DNA from: Apostichopus japonicus
Taxonomy: Eukaryota > Echinodermata > Holothuroidea > Aspidochirotida > Stichopodidae
Reading direction: 5' to 3'
NCBI RefSeq assembly: GCF_037975245.1
Contig: NC_092580.1
Span: forward strand, 2,516,501 to 2,580,500
DNA length: 64,000 nt
Numbering within the stretch: the first letter of the stretch is position 1; each line of letters begins with the position of its first letter. This document shows, one piece after another, positions 1-14,900 of this stretch. The notes under the pieces are model-generated. The model ran no database searches and had not been told where the DNA came from. It saw only the letters and a program-made list of their open reading frames with translations. The translations under genes and the position numbers were made by a program.

Positions 1-680
1 GGACTTTATACTTAGATGAGTTGTGTCTGGGCACGGGATATAGTGACTCTGTGCCTAAAGATGTCATATGCTTAATTTCAGAGATCAACGCTCAAGTAAA
101 ATATATACAAAAAAACAGCATTTGACACTAACCCATCTAGGGTATCAGACTCAGATTTTTACAGTGCATTAATGAAGATCAACTTGGCTAAATTTACACG
201 TGTATTGATATTAAAAACATGTCAAAAATTTGCCGCATTTTTTTTTTAAATTCGTAAAGGGATATTGGCTGAATTTGACTGGTGCATATTTAGCGGAAAG
301 GGTCATACACATACAATAAGTACTGGCTGTTAGAAAGAATGGTTTGAATGTCATAGGTCATACAGTCAGCGAATTTAAAAGGTTCCGCAAAGGGTGTGTC
401 GCCAACATCACATACACCGAGCAGCTCATGTACGCCAAACTAGATGGTTATATGACGATCGATGTACAGCCACAGTGATGATACTAAAATGGTCATACAA
501 CCTAAGTTTGCTTCAACGTGAAAGAGTGCACTAACTGTTTTCTTCTGTAAACACTTATTATACTTAATTTAACGGGGAAAAAATCAGCATCGAACCAAAA
601 GTTTTTAGTATCGAAAATTCAATCCATGAGAAATAAAAACAGAATTAACCAATTTAAATTACTAATATATTTTGGGAAGA

Positions 681-686
681 TTTATT
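681..686 (-). promoter_or_regulatory. Candidate polyadenylation signal for the mosaic gene
   Basis: AATAAA on the minus strand, 90 nt beyond the alternative TAA at 775. Meaningful only if the last exon reads through. Confidence 0.3.
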
Positions 687-774
687 TTAGTGACGACTTT
701 GGGAAAGAATATTAAGGCTTTAAAATGATCCCTTATGATAGCATAACATTATCGAATTTATTTGTAGAAATATA

Positions 775-1164
775 TTAAACTAAAAGAATGCTAAGATGAG
801 TATATACAATCAAGTCAACGAAATATTTTCCTAAATTAAACTCCCAAAGTGTTAATTGCACATCGTAGCATTTCGCCAGAACACCGTCGAATGCATCATC
901 TAAATCAGTATATAGCGTTGATTTTGATAACATTGAGGGAATGATGCATATGAATAATAAAATGTCTATGAGAACGGTACCATTAAGAAGAACACAAACC
1001 TGGAGGAGAAAAAACAAACCTCTTTGCAGGCAGCCTACAAATTCCAACCGGATACAAATAGACTTGTTCCAAGAAAGTGGTCTCAGCCGAACTTTTCTCG
1101 ATACAATTGGACGAGTAAAATAATTTATCTGTAGTAATTGTTGATCATTGTTGCCCTGAAAAAC
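775..1164 (-). other. Alternative read-through terminal exon with a hydrophobic tail
   Basis: If the weak donor after 1020 (GTTTGT) is not used, the last discoidin exon stays open to a TAA at 775-777. The added tail begins with a strongly hydrophobic stretch (about residues 3-30 after the domain's final Cys) that could act as a membrane anchor, then about 50 unremarkable residues. A minus-strand AATAAA lies at 686-681, about 90 nt past the stop. This would make the mosaic protein a type I membrane protein rather than secreted. The homologous exon of the first discoidin domain has the same length (145 nt) and is spliced, so either form is possible. Confidence 0.35.
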
Positions 1165-2771
1165 CTGAAAAAATAAACGTATAAGTTATATCAGGGATAT
1201 CTTAGGGCGGCATACTCCTATTAGAGTCAATATCCATCCGCTCGATTGTTCTCCTTCAGGAAAAATGCCAAAAAGCAGCAGGAGAACATTTTTCTTTGAC
1301 CTGTTATCAATCATGATCTAGTTTTTGCGTGGCTTGCATGTTGAAGAGCATGAATGGAAGTACATGTGGTGAGAAAATTAGGTAACTTGAGGCAATCTCT
1401 TGGGAAGTATTTGCCATATTTACTCACAAGGGGCCAGGAATAAACCTGTCAATCACACCACTAGGAAATGAAAGCATTAACTAAATCTCAAATATTCGCA
1501 ATTTGAGAGGGGTGATTTCTAGAGAGAGCGTTTTTTTCTCAAATTTTAATACCACCCCTGCAGGTTCAATTAAGCCCTATAGTGTATGTTTGTCTGTTTC
1601 TATTTTCTTCGCTTGTGTTCCCATCTATCACTCTTTGTAATAAGGACTCTATATTCCCTTTATTTTTCTTCGAGCATTTAGTAGCTGAAAATTATTGTTG
1701 CTGATAAAGCTATACTTTGAAGTGAAGTCAATCATATATACTCTTCATTGAAACATCATATATGGATTAATACATTGCATGTATAGTTTCTGTACAGTTT
1801 CTTGATTTATTTACCACAGTTTTATTTTCGATATCCGAGTAATACGTTAATTGCCCTTTTGCGAAATATTGTAGACTGTATTCGGTCACCCAGCTGTCTT
1901 CAGACCAGCAACCTTGTGTGACAATTGCATGGAGTTGGTATTCTTTCAGCAAATCTACCTATTGAAAATGAAGAAACAAGGAGTCGTGGGCGTTATAACA
2001 AATACATCTCAAGAAATCAATCCTTTCAAGCGAGATCAATTTTTAATTTTTTTTTATACAATGTTCTCGTGATATAGATTAGAAGCGGGACTGAGTTTTG
2101 GCTCATTTCAAGGGCCCAGTTGGGTCAATACGTTTTCGCAGACACCTCGTTAGCTTATAAGCTCAAGGCCCTGGGCTTGCGGTCTATTGTACTATTATAT
2201 GATATGTGTATCAGTAGTTCGTCTTTGTCAGTGACCTATGTGTTAATGTTACAGTGATCAGTAAATCTGTTACATTTTAATTTTTTTCAGTACTCATATA
2301 TGACATAAATTGCAAGTAACTTTTATGTAGTGACTCAATGGTACCTAGTTACATGAACATAACGGATCGCCCGGTCCAGAGAGCATCAGCGGAATACTCA
2401 CTTCAATCCACGTGATACGTGACGACACCAATGGAACCCATCCGCTACCACTCCCATGAAATGGAAAAACTCTTGCGCGATGTGGGGAGTGTTCAACTAT
2501 TCCATCTGTTGAGGATCCAGTGAAGCTGGTATCCGGTATCTGCCCGGTCGATAATCCTACTGCTCTATCGCAATCTGGTGTTGAAACCAAAAATACATTT
2601 CGAATACATTGAAACTTAAAGGAACTTTTACTATAAGAGTTATCACCGAAGAGTTCGCTGTGAAAAGTTAAATGCAATGAAAGGTTATCCTACAAGGCAA
2701 ATGAAAACAATTACCTTTAAGCGGCATTGAGTTGCAAAATGAGGAATATATTATATATATATAAATGAGGA

Positions 2772-2844
<73 letters not shown>

Positions 2845-5800
2845 AATGAGTTGAAATTACCGTTGTCCATACAGCCAATTAGATCCAATCGAAGTCCTAT
2901 CATTTGACTGCCTTTCTTTGGATAAATACGCACACACTTTGCACGAAGGGAAGTTCCAAACAAGATCGTCTTGACGCACTGATGTTCTCCGTTGCCTTGT
3001 AACTCCTTGATGGAAATATTTATTTGGAAATTGTTAACATGTTTAATGAACGAAAAATATACCAAAAATGTTTCCTGCATAGGGTAACTTAATTCAGGAA
3101 AGAACCATTAAAGAGTTCTAAGGTGCTGTCCCGATCCGACAGTGTGGTGCAGCAACATAAGGAGAGGTTGTGGTATGGGTAGAGAGAATCGGAGTAAGCG
3201 GCTGGAGAAATCGGACCGAAATTATGTATTCTGATTCAACGTACAGTTTGCTTAGATATCTTATTTCTTTCTCTCCTATATGCAAGATGAGATTGTATTC
3301 GGTGGTTAAACTCGGCAGGGTGACCGAAAGTCTATAATTGGGATGGGGTAAGTGATGTCTTTTCTTTATTTGTGAGTTTGAGTATGTGTGTATGTTTGTC
3401 TGCTATACGTCTGCAATGTTGTGTCATAAACAAATTTAGGCCGAACTTCTTCAGTTTTAGCAGGAAGGTACTCATGATGAGAACTTGTACCACGCAGACC
3501 TTCAGAAATCGAAGGTGATTTTCAGTGACGAATAGTAAACAGACGTGTGTAACCATCAAAAGTTAAAGGCCATGAGATATGGAGCATGTGACTGTTCACA
3601 ATGTCATTTGGAATACTTACAGGACCAAGAACAGATCATACGTGTTTCTGTCCTTTGCTCAGACTTGGTCGAAAATAGAAATTTTCCATTATTATGCGTT
3701 AGGAAACGTTTGATAACTAAAGTAAAATTGATTTCTTACAACATGTCATAACAGAAAGTAGTTAAAACTATTGCTGCTAAAATTTCACCCAAAAAAAGGT
3801 TTCTATATAGGGCTACTGTGGTAAATTTACCATGTTTACCCCCAATTTAACCAAAGTTTACCGCTGTAAGACTAAGGTACATTTTTTGCTGGGAGCATAT
3901 GTAAGTTGTTTCTGATATCTTATATAGGGTGATATATTATTGTATTCACATACTTGATAACTGTTCGACCAAACTTTCTAGTCATTCCTGGACTTGCCTT
4001 TCATTTATACATTTCGTCCAACTACTTTACCTCAAGTCTTTTCATAGTGTTTCAGAGCTTGTTTATGAAGTGGTTGTGCCATCATTGGCCACTATATTGT
4101 GTTGTCTTGTAAATATCTAGGAAAAGTGGATCATCATACTGAAATTGCACCCGATACACATAGAGAACACAGTCACTATTGTAAATCTCAAAGTTTTGTA
4201 CCACAGCAAATACTGGATTTTGCTGACAAATCTGATAAATTGGTAGCTTGTGCCATTAGGATTACAGTAAGAACTGAGGATATGTGTAATTCCAACAAAT
4301 CCAGTTGTTCGGGATTTGTTGAAATTACAAATATTCGCATATGATCAGAAATCTAATGTCGCGTTGTATTAAAAAAGTTCATAGTCTAAATTCCCCTGTT
4401 GTCCGCTTAGGGTATTTGAGCAGCATTGATCACATGCCCCAGTGTACAGCAAATATAGGGATATTAAACCACGTAGTTACTTTATCCTAAACTATAATAT
4501 CCCCGGATAAGTAGGCTACTCTAGGAGAAGATTTTACACTGTAATACTGGCCACGTAAAGCCATGAGCTAGAAAGCTAAAGGCATATAAAAACATCGAAC
4601 TTTCAAAGCAGGCGAATCGAGGACAAACTTGCACAAACAAGAAAATCTAGGACGTTATATACACTGTTGAAACTAAACATATATTGGCTATTGCAAGGTA
4701 GGCAGGCGAGTCTAGGACAAACTTGCACCCACAAGAAAATCTAGGACGCTATATACAGTTGAAACTAAACATATATAGGCTATATTGCAAGGTAGGCTAT
4801 ATGAGGGATTTCGAATTTTCGGGGTCCCCCCCCCTGCGTATGTTGCAATGTTGTTTAAGTCTTCCAAATCTATATAAAATCATACATAGACGATATGTAT
4901 AATAGCAAATCAAATTACCTCTCATAGCTGCTATAGTGTAATTCCATCACAGATATGGTCCAATAGCAGGGGTGGGCAACCTTTTTGAATGAATGGGCCA
5001 GATTTAAGGAATGAAAAATTGATTGGGCTGCACCTAACCAACGACCTGCTGTTGATTTCAAACCTTTGATTCCGAGGACTTTCAAGCAATAGGAGTGTGT
5101 ACTTAATCTGTATTCACAAACATAATGTCAATACAGTACAGTTGATAATTAATGGGGATAATAGGCCTACCTGACAGCATCATTAGTGCCGGTAAATTCT
5201 AAGCAGCTAGCTACTTTTTTGTTTTTTGTGATGATGTAAAATAGATTTCTTGTTTTCTTTTTCTTGAGACATCTCACGGGCCGCTTAAAAATCACTGGCG
5301 GGCTGCATGTGGCCCGCGGGCCGTAGGTTGCCCACCCCAGTCCTATAGCATACTATCAACGTCACTTCACATATGGTTTATCCTACATCAAGTACACTAC
5401 TGTTACCCATCATATAATTCAATTGTTTCTTATAGGAAATCCTATTTCTATTGAAGTTCTGTTGTTTATATGAGTTTTTACCCCTGTGTGGCCGATTTAA
5501 ACCGCTTTATTTGTCAATTTCTCTTGTGATTTTCATAACATATTGTCGTATATACTTACGAGAACCCTTCTCTTGGCATCCTCGTAATTTCTCAATAGCC
5601 ACCAATTTATTGAGTCAAGTGAATAGCCAACATTAAAGCTCTCGACCCAACCATTGTCTGGGTGTCCCGAACCTTGCATCATGAGACCAGTAACAATGGT
5701 TCGACTTCCAAAGCATACCTGTGCGAAAATTGTGATAAAACTAGATATTTATTTACAATTTATGGTTGTTATTTGAAAGTGAAAAACAAATTACGGGAAG

Positions 5801-5893
5801 CGAAACTTGCATGGCTTAATATAGATGAGATCTACGTGTATAGGTAATGGCTATATATATATACATATATATATATAGGCCTATATATATAGG

Positions 5894-5931
<38 letters not shown>

Positions 5932-8900
5932 ATCTATGTGTAGGTTAAGTTAAGCTTGCAAATAATTAATCGTGTCTATCTCCCTATCACGGTATTTGCA
6001 GTTCTGATGAAACAAAGAAACAGCGAACAAAGGGGAAAATATCGCCTCAAGTTTGATAAATCTATTTAGTTATTAGTAGTTGACGAGAAGCAAACGAAAA
6101 CAAAACAATGCAATCTACCTGCATCCAAGGATCGGTGTCATTGTCTAACGGTCGCCACCACCTAGCACCATCGAGTACTGCATTCTCCGGCAGGTGGTTG
6201 ATGGAATGGTAACTAGATGCTGAGACCTCTACCTCAAACCGGGTCTCTTTTCCAAGTCCCATGGGTAAAGGACAATCGTCTGCATGTAGTAAGATACAAA
6301 TCCATTGACGTCATTGGAAATTTGTATGTAGAGGGTGACATTATACTACCATGCTAAGAAGAGTACAAAACTTGCAAAGCCGCGTAATCAGATTAAAAGG
6401 TGTAGACGATCAGTTATAAGGAGAACCACCTTGCTTCTTGAGCATATCAAATGGGAGAATCAATAAATAAATTAATCAATAGATAGCGAACTATAGCTAC
6501 CAATTCCCGAATCAAAGAGCATATTGGGAGTAACATGAAATACACACGTCGAACACCTACTGCTCCCGGCCCCTTAACGTGGACCCAAACTACCTAATAC
6601 AGGCGCGTATCCAGGATTTTCTAACCCGGGGGGCGCGAATTACTATCTAAGCGGAGCGCCACCATCGGTTGGCGCGCAGCGTACAAGAAAATTTCTGGTT
6701 TTGATACCACCCAGATCACCGGAAATGGTACTTCTCGGCCTTGAAATGACCAACCAGATGTACACTTTTGCCTGAGAACGAAGTATTTCCCAATAGTTTT
6801 TTTTCCATCCATAACCTTTTTGAATATTGTCACCAGTCACAAATCATGTTCGACCTCATCGCATGACCTGTGGATCATTGCTTCTGTAGGTGATTCTACG
6901 TCGCGGCCCACAATATCCGTCAGCCCCACTTTTAAAGGTTTCAAGCCCATTATTTGTTCAGAATTTGAAAATTCACATTCTCACTTCAAAAAATACCCAT
7001 AATGTCGCACAAAATTTCATCTATGGACAACCAATATAGAAAAACCTCCATCAACCCCTAACAGACCGGTCAAAATTGCATAGCTCCCAACTCTTGAGAA
7101 GGCAAAAGCTGGTCCATGCCACGAATCGCCATCCTGGGGGAGGGGTATAAGGGGAGGGGGTGTCCTCCTCCCCTTTTGAATTTTTTTGGAATCCTGGTGA
7201 TGCCTACATGTAAAATGGTGGCACTTAGAAAGGCTTTTGACACCAAAAATTTTCTGAGAACTATGCATTTTTTTGTGTGTAACATCAATAAATTGAATAG
7301 TAGGTGATAATTCATTCTTTCCCGTGGCATGAAAATGTTCGCTGCTCGCCCCAATGAAAAGAAATAGAGGCTAACTTGAGGTTCAAATGATGCTGTAAAG
7401 GAGGTTTTATACTCTATTATGCTAAATGCTTAAGAAATGATGGTTGCTAAGTCAAAATTTAATGCAATATTTTTTATATGTATACTTGACAATTAAAATG
7501 TGGGTTTTTCGGAAGCTTTCGCGGGTCAGCGGGTTTGGGTGTTAGAATGCGGGTCCAACCCGCGAATTGCGGGTCAGTTGGGAGCTCTGAAATTGCACGA
7601 GTAGAGGGAAGTGTGATGAAGAATGATGGTCAGAAATTTTCGAAAATTCAGACTCAGTTAATTTATTGGTGTACAAATATTAAAACCTCTTATAACGGCT
7701 ATTATAAAACTCCGAAACCGGACACTTCACACATAGGCGTAAGAGGCGAGGGGTGCAGTCCCTAATTCTCCATGACTAATGTAACAGCGGCGTAGGAAGG
7801 TACTTTTGAGTGGGGCGGGGGGGGGGGGCTGAAGACTGATGGCCGGCCTGGGGGAGGGGTCTAAGGGGAGGGGGTGTCCCCTCCCCTTTGGAAACTTTTT
7901 GCATTTTCAGGTGGCCTCAGATGCAATTTGGTGGTCCACATGAGATTTTTTTTCTCATTTGGAAATGAAAAAAGGGGTTTTCTGACTTGCGAAGCGGGGG
8001 GAGGAATGATACTTCCGCCCCACCACACTTTTCACTGGGGGGCTGACGCCCCCACCCAGCCCCCCGGTTCCTACGCCCTTGTAATGTAAAATATAGTTTT
8101 GACATAATTGGACCTCCATGCTTTTTCTCCATCTGCATAAGACATTTCGTTGTTTACATTATCATCCCCACGGACCGTACGGTACACGATGGCATGCAAT
8201 GTAGGCTAACAACCGCTGCTTGCTTATATGATATTGACATCAACATGTTGAAAATTTTTGGTTATTTTTTCGGGCAAGTCGGACAGTTTTGAGGCTGTTC
8301 ATCCTGGAACGCCATTTTCATGCTCACTGATATGATGTGATATCTGCTGTTTGCTTTGCAAATTCGAACACCGGGCGCGTAGCGAGGAATTTGCCAAGGG
8401 AGAGGTGATGCCTGTAGGCAAAGTATCTAAGTGTTGCGTCACCATAAGTTGGCGCGAAGCGTACAAGAAAAGTTTGGCCGAAAATCCCTCCCAGGTCGCT
8501 GGAAATGGCACTACCCAGGACCATTTGTTGGCGCGAAGCGTAAAAGCAAATTTTGCCGGAAATTCCTCCCAGATCGCTGGAAATGACACTTCCCATGCCT
8601 TGTAAGTTGCATCTGAGCACTTTCAATTTTGAAATTACTAGCAATATCATAAAAAAAAAATATGCTGAAGGGGGGGGGGCGGTCGCCCCCTTCCCGAAAT
8701 GCGTAATGTTCCCCGACGACACGGTCGAGTTCGAGACCAGCCACAGTTGGTTTCATAACAATTCTACAATTGTTTAAGGCATATATACACACACACGCGT
8801 TATTGTAGATCATATATAGTATATTGATCACGAGTGAGAGAGGGAAAATGGAAACGTCAAAAATTGAGTTGTCGGTGTAAGGGGTAGGGTGAGGCACACG

Positions 8901-11900
8901 CCCCTTCCGAAATCCTTGATCCGTCACTAGCTACCCTGTGTATATAATAGGGATCAGCGCTGTAATAATGTCACTGTTCCTCTTTCTCTTCCCGGTGTCT
9001 TGGCGTTTTTCTTATCTCCCTCCTTTTCTCCCTTTTCTCTCTTTCTTCTTTTTCTTTTCCCTTCCTTCCTCTCCTCCTTCTCCTCTTTTTTCCCCCTCTT
9101 TTTTCTTTTTTCTTCTCTTTTTTTCTCTCCTCTTTTTCTTACCCGGGGGGCGCGCGCCCCCAACGCCCCCCCCCTGGATACGCACCTGTAATAGGTAGTA
9201 ACCTGTGGCCAGATGTTAACGAAGCCTGTTATACAGACAGGTGTGCTGCCTTGGGGTAATTTAAGCGAGCTCTCATTATATCGGGATGTATCGGGGGTCT
9301 GGATTCTGCCCCCCCCCCCCCCCGTTGATAGGATTATACCTGGTTGGCCTAGTACCGGAATGGTGAAATTCAACATCATCATGGCCATGTATAAATAACT
9401 TTCGTTACATGATACAGATAGTTTTATTGGAAACAAATGTTGAATTTTATGTAGCCTCTAATTTTCATAAGTTGTGGCATTTTTCTTTGTGTAAACGGAT
9501 ACAAATGAGAATGCCTCGCGCAGGTTTGAAAACATACACACACGCAAATAGCAACTCAATCAGAGAGTGGGCCTACTTTTTCAACTGAACTTGACACCAA
9601 TGCCAGGACTGTTTACTTACCTGGGAGATTATGTTCGACAAAGGCATCGCATACTGTAAAAGAAATAAAGCACATCGTTGTAACCCCGCCTGTTGTGTGT
9701 ATGCATAATTGAACAAATCTTCAACAACATAACAAACTCATTTAACATAGTGACTGTACGTTTACAGGCCTTTTGCAGTTTTCTAGTCCATAAGGATAAA
9801 AACTGGATAAAAACCACCAGAGAGTTCAGTCAAACTAACAGAAAGAGGGCATGATCGAAAGGAATAGAAAAATGTGAGGTTGCATTCTTAATGTGAATGA
9901 AAGCCTTCAGCCCAAGTTTGGGCTCATTTTTAATATCAATACTGGCAGCTATACTAATAACATTATAATGTAACTCTAAAAGCTCACACGTTGAACAAAT
10001 GATAACAGCATAAGATACTCTTATTAAAATATCCAAGATATTACACATTAAAACCAGGGCGTGACGTCGCGGCCTTCACATAAGATCATAATTAAGTTTG
10101 TTGATGATAGTTGGTTTGTCCCACGATTGACTCATTATAGAGATATGAACATAAAGTTCTTATACAATGTGATTTTCTCCCACGTAAGAGCACAGGAGAA
10201 TTGAAGATGCTTTACACTCGAAAGCTATATAAAGATAATGCTTTACTATTGTCTGGACTATTATATTACTTTTATCTGGAAACATGTATTTTCTGTCAAT
10301 TATAAACAACGATGCTTGTAATACGCTCTTGAAAGCAATCTGTAAAACTTCGGTCGGTTCCGAATCCTCTTGTAAAGTGTGTTTAATTACTAATGAAATT
10401 ATCAGCGTGCTCTGTGTTATAACGTAACTCCGCCAAATTAAGTATGATCGTGATGGGATGACTAAACATTTACCCCAAATCGAATTAGTACTTTAGCTTA
10501 CCATTCCTTGTTTATATCAGGGGATTGTTCCATAACAACTCCCTGCTTATATTAGGTTAAACTTTAAATGATGAAGTATGTAATGAAGTTGTCTACAGCA
10601 AATTGTTCCGGGAACGTAAAATTGACGAGTGAGAGTATGGAACGCCAAAAGGTTTTCGATACTGATCCAGACATGATTTTACACCGTAACTCTGAAGAGA
10701 AAACTGACAAATAGCTCGAATAGAGAAGCTAGAGAAAGCACCCAAATAGTGTTAGCCCGAATCGAGGACATAACAGCTATTTCCTTGTTCTAGATACTAG
10801 TCGGCCTTTTTGACTGGTATCTTCTGTACTCCAGTAGGTAACATAGTCTTCATCGTATATACAACACAACGTTTACATCCTTAGATCAACATATTTTGAC
10901 TAAGGATGTCTTTAATGTATTAAATTCGTATGGCAATCCCTATAAATATGGCTCTCCATTTGATATTATCATCTCATTACTCCAATTGGGAGGATGAGAT
11001 ATTGTACTTCCTTTGCCAGTTGGGCCATATACAGCTATCTTAGTTGCCATAGCAACAGTTGTCATGATAAAGGTTAATTTTCCTAAGTATCTACTCTCGG
11101 GGGTCACCCATGGTGTGTTCCCCCAGGTGACCGGAAGTCCATGACTGAGGGAGGGGTTAAAACGTGTGTGAGTATGTCCAAAACTCCATTTTTCTGCTTT
11201 GCTATAACTCCAAGGGGAACACTGCAGTGACATGAACCGTCACAGGTATAATGTAAATGTCAAGTACTACCGAAATATGTGGTTGCCATGGGAACCGAGG
11301 TCAAAGGTCACTTGGTTAATGGTCAAAATTACATTTTTACAGCAATTTTGTGTCAGAAACTCCTCCTAAATGGCTACGCCGATTTTCGTCAGACATTTGC
11401 GTAGGTGAACCACTGTGGGAACTTGTGTCTCGCAGATCCCCGGAACAAAAAGTCAGAGGTCAAATTAAGTGTAAATCGGTCAATTTTAATTAACCCCATA
11501 GAAAAACATTGAATTAACATGGAACCTTAACAGATATAACGAGAATGTCAAGTGCTATCAACACATGTTGTTGTCATGGTAACCGAGGTCATAGATCAAA
11601 TGTATATTTTTAGTGTAGTTTTGCTGTAGGGGAGATATGCAACTCCATGGATTGCCCTTTTGTTATTATTTTTTATCTCTTTACTGTAAGAATTCAATAC
11701 GGTAGTGTGTGTTTGAAACAACTTACTTGTGTCGATCCTTGTAAACAGATCGATGGAAATTCCGGAGGGTAAATTGTTTGAAAGATCAAGAGAGTAGATA
11801 TTCTCTGATGTTAAGATGCAGAGTCGATCAGTGAACGGCCACACTTCTCTATACTCGAATCCTCTACAGACGAAAGCTGTCTGTGCAAGGCATTGTTGAG

Positions 11901-14900
11901 CACAGTCTTCGGCAGTTATCTCATAGCCTTCTATATACCGGGTGTTATGACCGGGAATGTACACTTCCTCAAGTCGTCGAAAAGACATTAGAGCATCGGT
12001 CTTACCTATATCGAAAGATAATGAAAAACGAACCTTATTTCACTTTACATAGACCGTTGCCAAGGTAACCAGCTTCCACGATAGTATACAGAACGAAGGT
12101 GATGACTTAAAAAGAACTTAAAGGAGTTAAGGAAAAGAACAAACAGTGACAAGACCACGAAAAGTAACACAAAGATGTAAAATCTTCAATAAATTAGGAG
12201 ATGGACAATGTCGATTCATTTGGTGCGATTGCATTGGAAGCTAATTTGTTTGACTACGGTTATTTATGGTGTTTGTTTATGATGAGTGACGATAACTATG
12301 ATGAACATGAAATAAACATATAATAACACATAATAACAAAACATACAATAAGCATATACATGCAATGCAACATTTGTTGATAGAGATATTTGTTAGTATT
12401 TCCGAAATCTCTAAACAATAAAAGTGTCTTAGAATAGCTAGCTGTGTATATATGCGTTTTACCAGTACTCAAAACGCTCTTATATGTTAAAACAAACGAT
12501 CGAAGGATAGTGGACAAGTAATGAACGAATTTGGTTCAGTTTTCAAGACTTTGACTCATACATGCACATTCTTGTGCATTAGCACTAATCTCTCTCTCTC
12601 TCTCTCAAAAAAAAAAAACAGAACAACTTCGAAACAAATCGCTTCTTCTTCTTCTTCATTATTTGATCCAAATGACCTAAAATATTACGGGGATTTAGTA
12701 TCGAATATCATCAATAAGTTACCCAAATCAAATTAAAAAGAAAACATGGATTGAAATTTTAAATGTCAAACAATTAAATGGTACCTTTAAATGTATTAAA
12801 TTTTTTTTAATAGATTTAATTACATATTTAAGTAGAATAAAAATGTTGCTTATTCCCCCATTATGAAATCCCTCATTGAGGGCTCCTCTGGAAAGCAGTG
12901 CTTCTGCACTGAGCAGGACTACCCTCATTAAAGATGACAATAATACAAATTAAAAATTAAATCAATTAACCTAAATATTCACGCAAACTATTACAAATTA
13001 ATTCGATATTTAGGGTAACACTTAGTCCATTTGGTCTCCACATCTTCTAATCGACTTATACATACATTCCAACATGTAGAGAATATATTTTAAAGTTAGA
13101 CCTCAGGTTGAACTCATATAACCTTTAATTAAATGAAGGCTGTCATTCGTTAATTCGAGGTGGTGCTAATAACTGAAAGATATATTGTGAATGTTACAAA
13201 GAAAGAAACTGCGGTTATAACAAACATAATGTTGTTTAATCTTTAGGGAGGTGGCTATATAACACAACGTATGAATAATACATGCAGAATTTATGCATAT
13301 TTTTTTTTTTGTAGACATAATTATGTAGGTCAGTTCAACACAGTTTACATAAGTTTCTGAATTATCACATCCAGTCGCTTTGCTATTTGACATCCATTGT
13401 AATATGACATCCAAACAGCTTTTTTTCCCCTCTTACTTTTATATGTTATGATCATATAAGTACTTCCACAAAATGATCAACCACCGAACGCAATGAAGCT
13501 TGAAAAATACGCAGGCGTCGTAGGTTCATAACAGCATGAAACAAGGGTTACAAACATCGCTAATAACTTGGTAGGTCAAATTAGGCTTAAACGAAAGATT
13601 AGAGAATCCAAGTCTTTATTTGAAAGAAAATGGTCAGGATGCTTGAAATAGCCTTGGGCATACCATCATTTGTTTATTCTTTGCAATTAGCTCAACTTAG
13701 CTGTAACAAAATTGTGTATATTGTAATAGTTGGAAGATAAAGCTAAGTTGGGCCATATTGGCATACCACGTAGGGACATTCCGGCAACTTTCTGTGATGT
13801 AGTTTATGCATACGCTCTGGTTATATATAAAGCATGAAAGTATATGAAGAACTCTTTATGATAAATTTGATATAAACTCTTGGAAATGATCATTTTCGCA
13901 CCCGTGCACATTGCTCTCTTTCTCCTGCTGTTCTCTCTCAAATTGGCCGACCAATAAGCAATCAAATTCCATTTCCACTAAATTAACTTGAATCCATTAA
14001 AGCCACTTAACAGGCCTCATCTCTTTCAAGAACAATTCTTTAATCACTGCGAAGTCATGATTGGAAATAGTTCATTGGTCTTGTTTATTTTTCTGAAAAG
14101 AAAGAACGAAAGTAACCCTTACATTGGTCGATTCTGCAATAGTCCTGTAATACATCACCGGTTATTCGATGAATATAATAACACCATGGAAACGTGGAGT
14201 CGTCGGGATTTCGACAGTAGTTTTGTCTCAAATCTACATGAATTAGGAAATAAAAATTTACGTTAGTTCTGAGTGTGTGGTTGAAAAATAATATACAAAC
14301 CAAGTAAAAGCAATCCATGGAGTTGTAATCTCAAATTGGTGGTTAATATATATCATCACGGAGGCAAATCGTGATATATACACACAAGGGCGTAGGAACC
14401 GGGGGGGGGGGGCTGGGGGGGGGGGGCGCCATCCCCCTAGTGAAAAATATGGAGGGGCGGAAGTATCATTCCGCCCCCCCCCCCCGCTTCGCAAGTCAGA
14501 AAACCCCTTTTTCATTTCCAAATGAGAAAAAAATCTCATTTGGAGCACCAAATTGCATCTAAGGCCAGGTGAAAATGCAAAATTATATACAAAATGGAGT
14601 GGGTGGGTTGAAGTGTGCTATATTGCACCAAATTGCATCTGAGGCCACCTGGAAATGCAAAAAAATCCAATAGACCCCTCCCCCAGGCCGGCCATCAGTC
14701 TTCAGCCCCCCCCCCACTCAAAAGTACCTTCCTACGCCACTGTAACACACCAAGATTCAAGTACGTGAGAATTATCATTCAGGAGCAATTTAACAGGGTG
14801 ACCTCTTTTTTGAAACTTTCAACTCCGTTTAACTTGATGACTATTTGTTGCAAGGTTTCGAGATTTAAATGTTGACCTCTCACATATGACGTCATAAATT

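Noticed and set aside
7017-8927. Several overlapping open frames rich in G, P and R
   Set aside because: They fall inside MITE G/C tracts and translate terminal-repeat sequence; no start context or conserved domain.
8938-9436. Open frames rich in F/L/S or K/R/E
   Set aside because: Low-complexity translation of the polypyrimidine tract on either strand.
14258-14562. Glycine/proline-rich open frames
   Set aside because: Read-through of the MITE at 14385-14742 and its homopolymers.
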